A DNA stretch of 64,000 nucleotides from Moorella glycerini (GTDB lineage Bacteria; Bacillota; DSM-521; Neomoorellales; Neomoorellaceae). Of this stretch, positions 1 to 8,276 are shown piece by piece. Location: assembly GCF_009735625.1 (NCBI RefSeq), contig NZ_CP046244.1:2914001-2978000 (forward strand), in the 5' to 3' direction. The position numbers and the translations under genes are program-made. Each line of letters starts with the position of its first letter. The first letter of the stretch is position 1. The notes under the pieces were generated by a model, which did no database searches, was not told the DNA's origin, and saw nothing but the letters and a program-made list of their open reading frames with translations.

Positions 1-605
1 TATTGATCATAAACCTGGTAGGGATAGCCCAGGACGGCCAGGTTCAGGGCTCCCGGTTCCCTGGCTGGAGCTTCTACTGTCTCGCCCCGTAGTTTGGCCA
101 TGGCCTGGAGGGGCAGGTAACCTGCCAGGAGCAATTTCTGGTAGGCATCCTGGTGGTGCCTTCCTTCCCGGTAGGCGGACCAGGCCAGCCGCAGGCTAAA
201 ACCCAGCAGTTCGGCCAGGCCCCGGCAGGTGGGCCAAAAGCCCCATAAGCCCCGGCCCGCATCGACCTGGAGATCGATGATGGGGGGCAGGTGGGCCAGG
301 GTAGCCCGCACCATATCCGGTAAACCCAAAAATTTGGGACAAAAAGTGGCGCGCTTATTTGTCCTTACCATGCGCGGGATAAAGATGGCCTCAACTTTAT
401 CTTTAAGGGTCAGGACGTGACCGTGGTAGAGCTTAATAGGAATACAGGCATCGGCGACTGCTTCGCGGGCGCCGTCGTCCAGGATAGCCTTGGTAGTCAG
501 GGGTGAGGTAACAATTTCGATTCCCAAACGGTTAAAAAAGGCCAGCCAGAAGGGAAAATGGCTGTAATAAATCAAGGCTGTCGGGAAGCCAATATGTAAC
601 GCCAA
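1..605 (-). CDS. Acyl-CoA dehydratase activase-related protein (DUF2229-like), partial
   Basis: This reading frame runs off the left edge; 201 codons are visible. It opens at a TTG (605-603) preceded by AGGAGGAAGAAATC, a strong ribosome binding site, and begins MALHIGFPTALIYYSHFPFW. The N-terminus, followed by SPLTTKAILDDG and the segment DACIPIKLYHGH, matches the DUF2229 proteins found fused to or beside 2-hydroxyacyl-CoA dehydratase activases. Those families activate double-cubane or dehydratase proteins by ATP-driven electron transfer. The ATPase part, if present, is outside the window, so the role here is inferred from family resemblance only. A double-cubane-type protein does occur in this window (15332-16519), but 15 kb away and with no visible link. 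Confidence 0.6.
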   Translation of the reverse strand, partial: MALHIGFPTALIYYSHFPFWLAFFNRLGIEIVTSPLTTKAILDDGAREAVADACIPIKLYHGHVLTLKDKVEAIFIPRMVRTNKRATFCPKFLGLPDMVRATLAHLPPIIDLQVDAGRGLWGFWPTCRGLAELLGFSLRLAWSAYREGRHHQDAYQKLLLAGYLPLQAMAKLRGETVEAPAREPGALNLAVLGYPYQVYDQ

Positions 606-656
606 AGATTTCTTCCTCCTGCTGAACTATCCTTCCTAGATTTCGACGTCCATTAA

Positions 657-693
657 AAAATACCTGCCAGGTTCATCAAGAAGCAGGTATTTT
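657..693. terminator. Perfect hairpin between divergent genes
   Basis: AAAATACCTGC (657-667) pairs with GCAGGTATTTT (683-693) around a 15-base loop. It lies between the divergent genes at 605 and 720, so it cannot end either of them in the usual way. It may be a leader structure or an operator for one of the two promoters. Confidence 0.45.
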
Positions 694-719
694 ATCTAGC
701 GGGCCGGCATAGGGTTTAG

Positions 720-1103
720 GTGAGACAAGAATGGGGTTCGGGGGTGGAAAATTTGCTGCGGGCTGTTTTGACAGGGTTACTTTATGCCATGTTAGCTGGC
801 CTGGGTATGGCCACCTTGCTGGGGTTGCTGCTGTATTTTACCCCCCTTTCCGAGGGCCTGCTTCCCCTGCTGGCCAGTATTATCGTGGCCCTGGCCGTCT
901 TTTTGGGGGGCCTGCAGGCGGCAAGGATGGCTACGGCCAGGGGACTTGTCCAGGGCTTAACTGTAGGCCTGCTCTTTTTCGCAGTCACCCTGGCCATGGG
1001 CTGGACCGCCGGGCCCCTGGCCCTGGGAGCTACCGGCCAGAAGGTGGGGCTCTGTCTCCTGGCCGGGGCCATGGGCGGGGTGGCCGGCATGACCGGCCGT
1101 TAA
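720..1103 (+). CDS. TIGR04086 family (YrzE-like) small membrane protein
   Basis: The 127-residue product is almost entirely hydrophobic. Four putative membrane segments are visible, at about residues 14-38, 44-66, 75-95 and 104-122, with small-residue motifs such as AGAMGGVAGM near the end. Length and layout fit the TIGR04086/YrzE family of four-helix membrane proteins of unknown function found in spore-forming Firmicutes. The frame opens with GTG at 720; an internal GTG at 744 (MENLLRAVLTG) would give a start more typical of the family and cannot be excluded. It is one of only two plus-strand cellular genes in the window and is followed by a terminator-like hairpin at 1209-1229. Confidence 0.65.
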   Translation: MRQEWGSGVENLLRAVLTGLLYAMLAGLGMATLLGLLLYFTPLSEGLLPLLASIIVALAVFLGGLQAARMATARGLVQGLTVGLLFFAVTLAMGWTAGPLALGATGQKVGLCLLAGAMGGVAGMTGR

Positions 1104-1104
1104 T

Positions 1105-1251
1105 TTAATGCCTTAAAGCTACCAGTAACCAGCAGAGGAACCCTCCTGCCAGGAGGAAAAGGCCAAAGATCAGGCGAAAACGCAGGCCCCCACGGGAAGT
1201 AAAACTGCCAGGCCACCGGGCCTGTTTTTCTTTGGATTCTTTAATGCTCAT
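1105..1251 (-). CDS. 48-residue single-span membrane protein, unknown function
   Basis: The ATG at 1251 is preceded by AGGGG at a good distance and follows the stop of the upstream gene (1254) by only two bases, so the two are probably co-translated. The product starts MSIKESKEKQARWPGSF, has a basic N-terminal half and ends in one membrane helix (LIFGLFLLAGGFLCWLLVAL). No family is recognised. A longer in-frame extension upstream exists but overlaps the preceding gene and lacks a ribosome binding site. Confidence 0.5.
   Translation of the reverse strand: MSIKESKEKQARWPGSFTSRGGLRFRLIFGLFLLAGGFLCWLLVALRH
1209..1229 (+). terminator. Intrinsic terminator for the 720-1103 gene
   Basis: CAGGCC (1209-1214), ACCG loop, GGCCTG (1219-1224) and TTTTT (1225-1229) form a short GC-rich hairpin with a T tract on the plus strand. 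It lies about 105 bases past the stop at 1103 and inside the convergent small gene. Confidence 0.6.
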
Positions 1252-1253
1252 TT

Positions 1254-1739
1254 TTACCCCTGCTCTTTGATATCCTTTATTTTCCATGTACCGCGCTCGT
1301 TGAAAATAGTAATGGTCTGGGGAACGGAAAGGGTACCCTGCCGGGCTGAAACCCACTCGGCGCTTCCCCGGGCCCGGGCAGTCCCGGTTTTAAGATCAAC
1401 CTCCTGTTCTTTAATCAGGAAAAAAACGAACCGCAGGGAAGGATCCTGCTGGCGGCGTTGCTGCCACTTTTGTAGAAATTGATTTTTTTGCAGGGTTATT
1501 AGCAATTCCGGGGTTACCAGGAAGGGAAGCTGGTCCTCCCTTCCTGTGGCCAGGGCCTGGTAAAAGTTAAAAATAACAGCAAAGGGTGCTTGCTGTTGAC
1601 CAGCCGGAGCCAGGGCCGGCAGGACAGGCTCTGCTTTGTTTTTTTCGCTAAAGGAAAACCACCCCCAGGTCAGCCCTATTCCCAGAATTAAACCCCAGGC
1701 GAAATATTTACAAGGCCGCATTCTCAATCCCACCCCCAT
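1254..1739 (-). CDS. Membrane-anchored or secreted protein with NTF2-like domain, unknown function
   Basis: The 161-residue product has an N-terminal hydrophobic segment (YFAWGLILGIGLTWGWF, about residues 12-28) that could be a signal anchor. A linker and a roughly 110-residue soluble domain follow. The domain begins APFAVIFNFYQALATGRED and ends in alternating strands (ARARGSAEWVS, TITIFNERGTWKIKDI). This layout resembles lipoprotein-type NTF2-like folds such as DUF4878, which sit outside the membrane. The exact family is not certain. A second possible start is Met7. It overlaps functionally with the 48-residue membrane gene downstream, two bases away. Confidence 0.5.
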   Translation of the reverse strand: MGVGLRMRPCKYFAWGLILGIGLTWGWFSFSEKNKAEPVLPALAPAGQQQAPFAVIFNFYQALATGREDQLPFLVTPELLITLQKNQFLQKWQQRRQQDPSLRFVFFLIKEQEVDLKTGTARARGSAEWVSARQGTLSVPQTITIFNERGTWKIKDIKEQG

Positions 1740-1797
1740 GGTTAATTGTAATGGTGGGACCGGCCTTTTATGCTAAAAAAGAAGAGAGGTTGCCCCC

Positions 1798-1869
1798 TCA
1801 TTCCTGGTGCAAAATTTTTTTTAACAGGCGTTTTAAGAAGGACGGCAAGGGAATAAAGTAAACCCGCAT
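1798..1869 (-). CDS. spoVM: SpoVM-like spore coat anchor peptide, 23 residues
   Basis: The ATG at 1869 lies 6 bases after GAGGTG, and the 23-codon frame ends at TGA (1800-1798). The product starts MRVYFIPLPSFLKRLL and ends KKILHQE. It lines up with Bacillus subtilis SpoVM (MKFYTIKLPKFLGG...): a hydrophobic-aromatic N-terminus with Y4, the L8-P9 kink, F11-L12 and then an amphipathic basic helix. SpoVM is the short peptide that recognises positive curvature on the forespore membrane and recruits SpoIVA for coat assembly. It stands alone between dinG and a membrane protein gene. A TATAAT-like box lies at 1957-1952 upstream. The peptide is shorter than the 26 residues of B. subtilis. Identification rests on motif resemblance over a short length. 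Confidence 0.65.
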   Translation of the reverse strand: MRVYFIPLPSFLKRLLKKILHQE

Positions 1870-1986
1870 GCTATTCACCTCACTCTGGTCTGGCCTCCGT
1901 AAATGGATGTGGGAAGCGGGAGGTTAGAGGTGGGAAACCGGTTCCTCTTTAATTATAGTATTAAGGAGGCGACTAAAAAGTGCATC

Positions 1987-4767
1987 TCAGGTGGAGGCAG
2001 GCGGGTTAAACCAGGTAGCGAGCCTTTCAGGGAGTTCGGCCGGGGTCACTTCGGCTGTGGTAACCGGCGGCAGGGACTGGAGGAAATGGCGGCCGTAACG
2101 CTGGGAGAGGAGGCGCTGGTCGAGGATTACCAGGGCGCCGCGATCGGCAGCGCTCCGGATCAGGCGCCCAAACCCCTGGCGGAAACGGATAACAGCCTGG
2201 GGCAGGCTTAAAGTGGTAAAGGGATTTCCTCCTTGAGCAGCCAGGTGTTCCGTGCGGGCGGCCAGGGTTGGGATGCCGGGAGACGGGAAAGGCAGGCGGG
2301 GAATAATGACACAGCGCAGGAGATCCCCGGGCAGGTCGATGCCTTCCCAGTAACTGTTGGCCCCCAGGAGAACAGACCGCGGTATTTGCCGGAATTCCTC
2401 CAGGAGCTGGGAACGACCGCCGTCAATCCCCTGGGCCAGGACGCTATAATCACTGCCTGCCAGCATAGTGTTCAAGATGTTGTACATATCGCGCAAGAAA
2501 CGGTGGGAGGTACAGAGGATCAGGGTGCGGCCACCCACAGCAGGCAAAATCTGCGTTATCACCGGCGCAACAGCTGCGGCGTAAGCACTGTCATTAAGCT
2601 GGCCGGGGTTGGGGAGCCCCCTGACGGTACACACCAGGGCCTGGGAACGGTAGTCAAAGGGCGAGGCCACCTGGCAGGTAGCTATTTGCCCGGGAGGTAA
2701 CGCCGTTAATCCCACCTGTTGCTGGTAAAAATCAAAGGTATTATCAACAGTTATAGTGGCCGAGGTTAAAATTACGGCTTCTTTTCGGGCAAAGAGCAGT
2801 TCTGCCAGCAGGGGCCCAACTTCCAGGGGGGCCAAACGTAAGGTATACTGGCCGGCATTGTTTTTTTCCAGCCAGCTAACGCTGGTATCCGGGTCGGCCT
2901 CGAGAATTTCCCCCAGGTCATGGCTGTACTGGGCAAAGATATTGCCCAAATTGGTGGCATCAGCGGCCATTTCTTCAGCACCGGCAGCGAAAAGCAGTTC
3001 CGCCAGGCGTACCAGGCGACCGGCCAGGCCGTTCAGGGTTTCCTCCAGGCGGCCAAAGATGGTTAGCAGGCTGTCCCAGGCCGGCGTTTCCTTCAAGCGG
3101 GCCGTGAAACGTAAAGTGGAGTTACCCTGTTCCCACAGGGCCGCCTCACTTAATTGCGCCAGGCCATCCCAGAAGGCCTGCCATTCCTGGTGCATCCTGG
3201 CAACTGTTCCCTCCAGATCTTCTAACAAAGGTAGCAGTTCGGCGTTTCCTTCCCCGGTTAAACGGCGGGCGAGGTTCCAGGCCCGGCCTAAAAAGCTAAA
3301 GGTACTACCTTTCCCTCCCAGGCGGTGGAGGAAAAAGCCACAACTGGCCTGCCTGACCGAGGTGCCCAGGTGTTCGGTGGCCGCTTCTTCCAGGTGATGG
3401 GCTTCATCAATAATGAGATAGGGATAATCGGGCAGGACCTGGTTGTTTAAGCGGACATCACTTAAAAGCAGGGAATGGTTTAAGACCAGGATACTGGCCG
3501 CCTCAGCCTCCCGCCGGGCAGCATTGACGAAACAGCTGTCATTAAAGGGACAGCTGTTACCGGCACAGGTGTCCTTTTCGGCGGCCAGGGCAAGCTTCAA
3601 GCTTTCTTCTTCCGGTTTCAGCTTCATTTCGCTCCAGTCCCCGGAAGTAGTCAGCTTGAGCCAGCGCAGTACCCTGAGGATAAAGTGGCGTTCCTCTTCC
3701 CCGGGTGGCGGGTTATGCAGGTAATCCCTGAGCTTCCGCCGGCAGAGGTAGTTATTGCGCCCCTTGACCAGGGCGGCCTTGAAGGTGAAAGGAAGGATTT
3801 CCTTTAACAGGGGCAGGTCCTTATTCATAAGCTGTTCCTGGAGGCTGATGGTATGGGTGGCAATGGCCACCCTCTTGCCCTGGTGGCAGGCCCAGTAAAT
3901 GGCCGGCAGGAGATAGGCCAGGGATTTGCCCGTACCTGTTCCGGCTTCAACAATGAGGTACCGGTTGCCGGACAGGGCCGTAGCTACGGCCCGGAGCATC
4001 TCTGCCTGCTGGGGGCGGTATTCATAGCCGGGGAGTTTACCGGCCAGCAGGCCTCCTGGAGCCAGGAGGGCCGCTATTTCGTCCGGGCAAAAGTCAGGGA
4101 GTGCTGGCGGCGGTGGCGGTGTTTGCTCCAGGGCAAAGAGCCCGGTAGCGGCTATTTCTGCCGGGGTTACCGGGATGGATTCGGCGGCCAGGGCAGCCTG
4201 GAACCAGGGTTGCAGGCCGGCCGGAGCCAGCCTGAACAGGTTGGTTAATAGATCTTTATCCAGGGCCAGGGTAGCCCGCCAGAGGGTATGTAACAGCTGG
4301 ACGGTGGTTGATACATCCCCCAGGGCGCGGTGATGTTCAGTCACTTCCAGGGCGAATTTTTGGCTTAAAAACTCCAGCCGGTAAGAAGGCAGGCAGGGAT
4401 AGAGGATGCGGCTTAAGGTTAAGGTATCAAGCAGGGGGCGGTGCCAGGTAGTAGAACCCAGGGCCTGGTTTAAAAAGGCCAGGTCAAAATTGCCATTATG
4501 ACCCGCCGGGATGGCTTCCCCTATAAAGTCCAGCAACTCAGGCAGGATTTCTGCCAAACAGGGTGCTTCCCGGACCATGGCGTCATTAATACCCGTAAGT
4601 TTCTGGATATAGGCCGGTATCGGCCGGCCGGGGTTGACCAGGGTGTGAAACTGGCCCGTTATCTGACCTTTCTCCAGGCGGACGGCGGCTATTTCAATGA
4701 TCTGGTCCCGGCCCGGATCCAGGCCGGTTGTCTCCACGTCCAGGACGACATAAGTATGGGGTAGCAC
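1987..4767 (-). CDS. dinG: DinG-family ATP-dependent helicase with N-terminal DnaQ-type 3'-5' exonuclease
   Basis: The N-terminal ~170 residues carry the DEDDh exonuclease motifs DVETTG, HNGNFDLAFL and HRALGDV. The rest is an XPD/DinG-type superfamily-2 helicase with Walker A EAGTGTGKS, the DEAH box IIDEAHHLEE, and a cysteine set (NNYLC and DTCAGNSCPFNDSC) expected to bind a 4Fe-4S cluster, ending with motif VI-like RFRQGFGRLIRS. The family acts in DNA repair and removal of unusual DNA structures. I choose the GTG at 4767, which has AGGAAG nine bases upstream and gives 926 residues starting at the exonuclease fold; a longer frame would run into the biotin carrier gene. It lies 28 bases after that gene and may be co-transcribed with it. 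Confidence 0.9.
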   Translation of the reverse strand: MLPHTYVVLDVETTGLDPGRDQIIEIAAVRLEKGQITGQFHTLVNPGRPIPAYIQKLTGINDAMVREAPCLAEILPELLDFIGEAIPAGHNGNFDLAFLNQALGSTTWHRPLLDTLTLSRILYPCLPSYRLEFLSQKFALEVTEHHRALGDVSTTVQLLHTLWRATLALDKDLLTNLFRLAPAGLQPWFQAALAAESIPVTPAEIAATGLFALEQTPPPPPALPDFCPDEIAALLAPGGLLAGKLPGYEYRPQQAEMLRAVATALSGNRYLIVEAGTGTGKSLAYLLPAIYWACHQGKRVAIATHTISLQEQLMNKDLPLLKEILPFTFKAALVKGRNNYLCRRKLRDYLHNPPPGEEERHFILRVLRWLKLTTSGDWSEMKLKPEEESLKLALAAEKDTCAGNSCPFNDSCFVNAARREAEAASILVLNHSLLLSDVRLNNQVLPDYPYLIIDEAHHLEEAATEHLGTSVRQASCGFFLHRLGGKGSTFSFLGRAWNLARRLTGEGNAELLPLLEDLEGTVARMHQEWQAFWDGLAQLSEAALWEQGNSTLRFTARLKETPAWDSLLTIFGRLEETLNGLAGRLVRLAELLFAAGAEEMAADATNLGNIFAQYSHDLGEILEADPDTSVSWLEKNNAGQYTLRLAPLEVGPLLAELLFARKEAVILTSATITVDNTFDFYQQQVGLTALPPGQIATCQVASPFDYRSQALVCTVRGLPNPGQLNDSAYAAAVAPVITQILPAVGGRTLILCTSHRFLRDMYNILNTMLAGSDYSVLAQGIDGGRSQLLEEFRQIPRSVLLGANSYWEGIDLPGDLLRCVIIPRLPFPSPGIPTLAARTEHLAAQGGNPFTTLSLPQAVIRFRQGFGRLIRSAADRGALVILDQRLLSQRYGRHFLQSLPPVTTAEVTPAELPERLATWFNPPAST

Positions 4768-4795
4768 TTCCCAGCACTTCCTTTTGCGGGGCTGA

Positions 4796-5176
4796 TTAGC
4801 CCAGTCTAACAAGGGGCTGGCCACTGGCGACGTTAGTACCAGCCTGGACCAATATCTCCTGGACAACTCCCCCGGCTGGAGCCTGGATTTCATTTTCCAT
4901 TTTCATGGCTTCGATAATGAGCAGGACCTGGCCGGCAGTTACCTTTTGTCCCGGCTTAACCCTGACTTCTACTACCGTACCCGGCAAAGGAGATGTAACT
5001 GTACGGTTATCCTGGGGCAAGGAGGCTCGCGGGGAAAGGCCGGCCTGGTGGACGGGTGGGGCTTTTTTCGCGGGGGGCTTCACCGCCGGGCGCAAATGCT
5101 CAACCGTCCCACCTACCTCCTCTACTTCGACACTAAAGGTTTCCCCATTAACGGTGACCTGAAAATGGCGCTTCAA
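4796..5176 (-). CDS. Biotin carboxyl carrier protein of an acyl-CoA decarboxylase/carboxylase
   Basis: The 126-residue protein has an N-terminal OadA/MmdC-like segment ([17 protein letters not shown]), an Ala/Pro/Lys-rich flexible linker and a C-terminal biotinyl domain with the attachment motif EAMKMEN. Biotin on this lysine carries CO2 between the carboxyltransferase and a partner. The TTG start overlaps the stop of the preceding OadG-like gene (GGTTGA), with AGGAGG upstream, so translation is coupled. It is the last gene of a three-gene set with 5173-5394 and 5426-6982. No membrane beta subunit is present here, so a sodium-pumping decarboxylase cannot be confirmed. Confidence 0.85.
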   Translation of the reverse strand: MKRHFQVTVNGETFSVEVEEVGGTVEHLRPAVKPPAKKAPPVHQAGLSPRASLPQDNRTVTSPLPGTVVEVRVKPGQKVTAGQVLLIIEAMKMENEIQAPAGGVVQEILVQAGTNVASGQPLVRLG

Positions 5177-5394
5177 CCGGCCATCCGCCTCCTTTCTAAC
5201 GCCAGCGAACTATGCATCAGCTCCTGCCGCCCGGCCAGGACCCAGCGATTGGCAATCCTGTTCAAGGGCCGGATGGTTGTGATTTGCCAGCCGGTTTCTG
5301 CCGGCATATATACTGCTATGGCAGCGGTAATGGCGGCCACGATTTCCGGGGCAACTGCTTTATTTAAAACAATTTGCTGGTAAGAAACGACCAT
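5173..5394 (-). CDS. OadG-like small subunit (soluble part only)
   Basis: The 73-residue product resembles the C-terminal part of OadG/MmdD subunits: [16 protein letters not shown] followed by [11 protein letters not shown] and [10 protein letters not shown], the recurrent W-x-L-x-G-R ending. The N-terminal membrane helix that OadG normally has is missing, and no frameshifted upstream helix is visible. AGGTGA lies eight bases before the ATG. It sits between the carboxyltransferase and biotin carrier genes and probably helps assemble that complex. Confidence 0.6.
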   Translation of the reverse strand: MVVSYQQIVLNKAVAPEIVAAITAAIAVYMPAETGWQITTIRPLNRIANRWVLAGRQELMHSSLALERRRMAG

Positions 5395-5425
5395 AAAATA
5401 TCACCTGCCCTGAAAATAAAAACTG

Positions 5426-6982
5426 TTAAACGGGGAAATTACCGTGTTTTTTAGCCGGGCGGCTTTCCCGTTTGTTAAGTAAAGTTAACAGGACCTGGAC
5501 CAGGTGCCGGCGGGTCAGGGCCGGGTCAATGACGGCATCCACCAGCCCCAGGCCGGCGGCTATATAAGGATTGGCAAATTTCTCCCGGTATTCGGCGATT
5601 TTTTGCCGGCGCACCTCAGGAGGGTCACTAGCCTGGCTGATTTCCTGGCGGAAGATAATATTGGCCGCCCCTTCGGGACCCATGACGGCAATTTCCGCCG
5701 TCGGCCAGGCTACCACATGATCGGCCCCCAGGGAGCGGGAACACATGGCCAGATAAGCACCACCGTAGGCCTTGCGCAAGACCAGGGTCATTTTGGGAAC
5801 GACGGCTTCGGCAAAGGCATACAGCAGTTTGGCCCCGTGGCGGATAATGCCGCCCTGCTCCTGGTCGACCCCGGGTAAATAGCCGGGGGTATCGACCAGG
5901 GTCAGGAGGGGGATGTTGAAGGCGTCACAGAAACGGACGAAACGGGCGGCTTTATCGGCAGCATTGATATCCAGGCAGCCGGCCAGGTGCCGGGGTTGAT
6001 TGGCGACAATACCTATAGTATACCCGGCCAGGCGGGCCAGGCCGATAACTATATTGGCGGCATATTGAGCCTGGATTTCCAGGAACAAGCCGTCATCCAC
6101 CACCCCGTAGATTATTTCTTTGACGTCATAGGGTTTATTGGGATCGACAGGGACCAGGTGCCGCAAATGGGGGCACTCCCGGTCAACGGGGTCAGGGCCG
6201 GGCACATAAGGCGGGTCCTCCAGGTTGTTGCCCGGGAGGTAGCCGAGCAAGGTCCGGATTAAATGCAGGCAATCTTCTTCCGTGGGAGTGTGGAAATGGG
6301 CCACCCCGCTTTTCATGGCATGGGTGGCAGCCCCGCCCAGCTCTTCCGGGCTTACCTCTTCGCCGGTAACGGCCTTGATTACCTGGGGCCCGGTAATGAA
6401 CATCTGGGCCGTACGATCAACCATGAAAATAAAGTCCATTAATCCGGGCGAATAGACGGCACCGCCGGCACAGGGTCCCATAATGGCGGCAATCTGGGGG
6501 ATAACACCGGAAGCATGGGTATTACGGCGGAAAATTTCCCCATAACCATTAAGGGCCGCCACCCCTTCCTGGATGCGGGCGCCACCGGAGTCGTTTAAAC
6601 CAATAACCGGTACCCCTGTCTTCAGGGCCAGGTCCAGGACCTTGCAGATTTTGGCGGCATGCATTTCCCCTAAAGAGCCGCCCATGACGGTAAAATCCTG
6701 GGCATAGACATAAACCTGGCGGCCGTTGATGGTACCAGAGCCGGTAACCACCCCTTCCCCTGGTGTTTCCATATTTTGCATATCAAAATCAGTGGCCCGG
6801 TGGCGGACAAACTGGTCCAGTTCCAGGAAACTGCCCGGGTCCAGCAATAACTCTATTCGTTCACGGGCCGTAAGCTTGCCGGCAGCATGCTGCCTGGCGA
6901 TGCGTTCCTCACCGCCGCCGGCTAAAACTACTGCGCGCCTGGCTTCCAGGTCGGCCAGCCTGGCCTTGATATCTTCACTCAA
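5426..6982 (-). CDS. mmdA: Methylmalonyl-CoA decarboxylase/propionyl-CoA carboxylase carboxyltransferase subunit
   Basis: The 518-residue product is a full-length crotonase-type carboxyltransferase. Both halves show the acyl-CoA and biotin pocket motifs: GGARIQEG and CAGGAVYSPGL in the N half, KAYGGAYLAMCS and AVMGPEGAANIIF in the C half. This subunit transfers CO2 between a short-chain acyl-CoA (methylmalonyl-CoA or a relative) and biotin on the carrier encoded downstream. It opens with TTG (6982) after GGGGGAT, and begins the set carboxyltransferase, OadG-like subunit, biotin carrier. Without a beta subunit or biotin carboxylase nearby the direction of the reaction is not settled. Confidence 0.88.
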   Translation of the reverse strand: MSEDIKARLADLEARRAVVLAGGGEERIARQHAAGKLTARERIELLLDPGSFLELDQFVRHRATDFDMQNMETPGEGVVTGSGTINGRQVYVYAQDFTVMGGSLGEMHAAKICKVLDLALKTGVPVIGLNDSGGARIQEGVAALNGYGEIFRRNTHASGVIPQIAAIMGPCAGGAVYSPGLMDFIFMVDRTAQMFITGPQVIKAVTGEEVSPEELGGAATHAMKSGVAHFHTPTEEDCLHLIRTLLGYLPGNNLEDPPYVPGPDPVDRECPHLRHLVPVDPNKPYDVKEIIYGVVDDGLFLEIQAQYAANIVIGLARLAGYTIGIVANQPRHLAGCLDINAADKAARFVRFCDAFNIPLLTLVDTPGYLPGVDQEQGGIIRHGAKLLYAFAEAVVPKMTLVLRKAYGGAYLAMCSRSLGADHVVAWPTAEIAVMGPEGAANIIFRQEISQASDPPEVRRQKIAEYREKFANPYIAAGLGLVDAVIDPALTRRHLVQVLLTLLNKRESRPAKKHGNFPV

Positions 6983-7143
6983 TTAAACTATCCCCCTTAT
7001 TATTCCCTACCTCCTTATATTACCAGGTAATAAGGGCAGCTTGCAAGTCCTGCCTGTAAAACTTTCAACCCTTCTACCGGGCTATAGCTTGCCCTGACGC
7101 TCCCTGAAACTACCCTGGGCAGCAAGAACAGGGTTTTAAGCCA

Positions 7144-8148
7144 TTACTGGAAATGGTTATAACCCCCGGGATTTAAAGGCAATCTCTTCCCATCGATGAT
7201 GATGGTAATACCTTCCGTGGCCGGGACCACATTACCGATGGGCGTAACGGGGGTCTGGCAGGCCCTGGCTATGGCTTCCTGGACGGCAGCCACCTTGTCT
7301 GGCCGGCAGGTGAGGAGGAGTTCGAAATCCTCACCGCCGTAGAGGGCATAATCCAGGGGATCTTTTTGATAAATAGCGGCCAGCTGCCTGGTGGCCGGGG
7401 CGATGGGCACGGCAGCGGCTTCCAGGATAATACCAACACCAGAGGCCTGGGCAAGGGTATATATTTCAGCTACCAGGCCATCGCTGATATCATCGGCCGC
7501 CGTTATCCCCCCTGCCGGTAGGGCGGCCCGGATTTCAGTTACCCTGGGGGTGGGCCGGAAGTGGCGTTCCCGGGCGAAGGCCACGGCCTCCGGTGGGGCC
7601 GGGCGGGGCGCAAGCAAGGTATCCAGGCCGGCAGCCGACCCCCCGAGATCGCCCGTTACCAGCAGGACATCCCCCGGCCGGGCGCCGCTGCGGTAGAGGC
7701 AGGCTCCCTCTTCTACCCGCCCCAGGATGGCCAGATTGATCACCATTGCCCGGGGGGAAGATACGGTATCGCCACCGATTATATTGACCCCAAAACGCTG
7801 GCCGCATTCCCGTAAGCCTGCGTAAAGCTCGTCCACAAAGTCCACCGGTTGCTCCGGCCTTAAGCCAAGGGAAACAAGGGCCTGTTCTGGTATACCACCC
7901 ATGGCGGCAATATCGCTCACATTTACCGCCATGGTCTTGTAGCCGATTTCCCGGGCCGTAGCCGTGGCCAGGGTAAAGTGGATATCTTCCACCAGCATGT
8001 CCGTAGAGGCCAGGGTCAGGTAACCACCTTCCCCCTTTAAAACCGCAGCATCATCGCCGATACCCATAATGACTTTATCCGGGACCACAATGGCCCCGGC
8101 TTTCAGGCGTTCGATCAAACCGAACTCGCCAATAGTTTTCAGATCCAA
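7144..8148 (-). CDS. thiL: Thiamine-monophosphate kinase
   Basis: The 334-residue protein matches ThiL in length and motif order. IGDDAAVL near residue 30 binds Mg-ATP, STDMLVEDIHF follows at about 50, then the conserved GGDTVSSP, VTGDLGGSAAGL, ADDISDGL and YGGEDFELLLTC. ThiL phosphorylates thiamine monophosphate to the active cofactor thiamine diphosphate in the cytosol. The start is TTG at 8148 with GGGGGATGAGAG upstream. No TPP riboswitch is seen in front of it. Confidence 0.92.
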   Translation of the reverse strand: MDLKTIGEFGLIERLKAGAIVVPDKVIMGIGDDAAVLKGEGGYLTLASTDMLVEDIHFTLATATAREIGYKTMAVNVSDIAAMGGIPEQALVSLGLRPEQPVDFVDELYAGLRECGQRFGVNIIGGDTVSSPRAMVINLAILGRVEEGACLYRSGARPGDVLLVTGDLGGSAAGLDTLLAPRPAPPEAVAFARERHFRPTPRVTEIRAALPAGGITAADDISDGLVAEIYTLAQASGVGIILEAAAVPIAPATRQLAAIYQKDPLDYALYGGEDFELLLTCRPDKVAAVQEAIARACQTPVTPIGNVVPATEGITIIIDGKRLPLNPGGYNHFQ

Positions 8149-8276
8149 GGCTTACTCTCATCCCCCTTTTTCTGGCTATCTATATATTGCCACAGGGACA
8201 GGACAGGCGCAAGCCTTTAGTGCTGTGGCACGGCTGGTTGGCTGCCCTGGATTTGCTTCCCAAAACTGGTGTCAGC

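Noticed and set aside
4768-4893. Longer start for the DinG-family gene at 4893
   Set aside because: It would overlap the biotin carrier gene by nearly 100 bases; the GTG at 4767 has a good ribosome binding site and matches the exonuclease domain start.
8149-8276. Possible riboswitch in the gap upstream of thiL
   Set aside because: The leader lacks the conserved TPP blocks (CTGAGA and the ACCTGATCTGG-like part), and I could not fold a convincing cobalamin or other aptamer.
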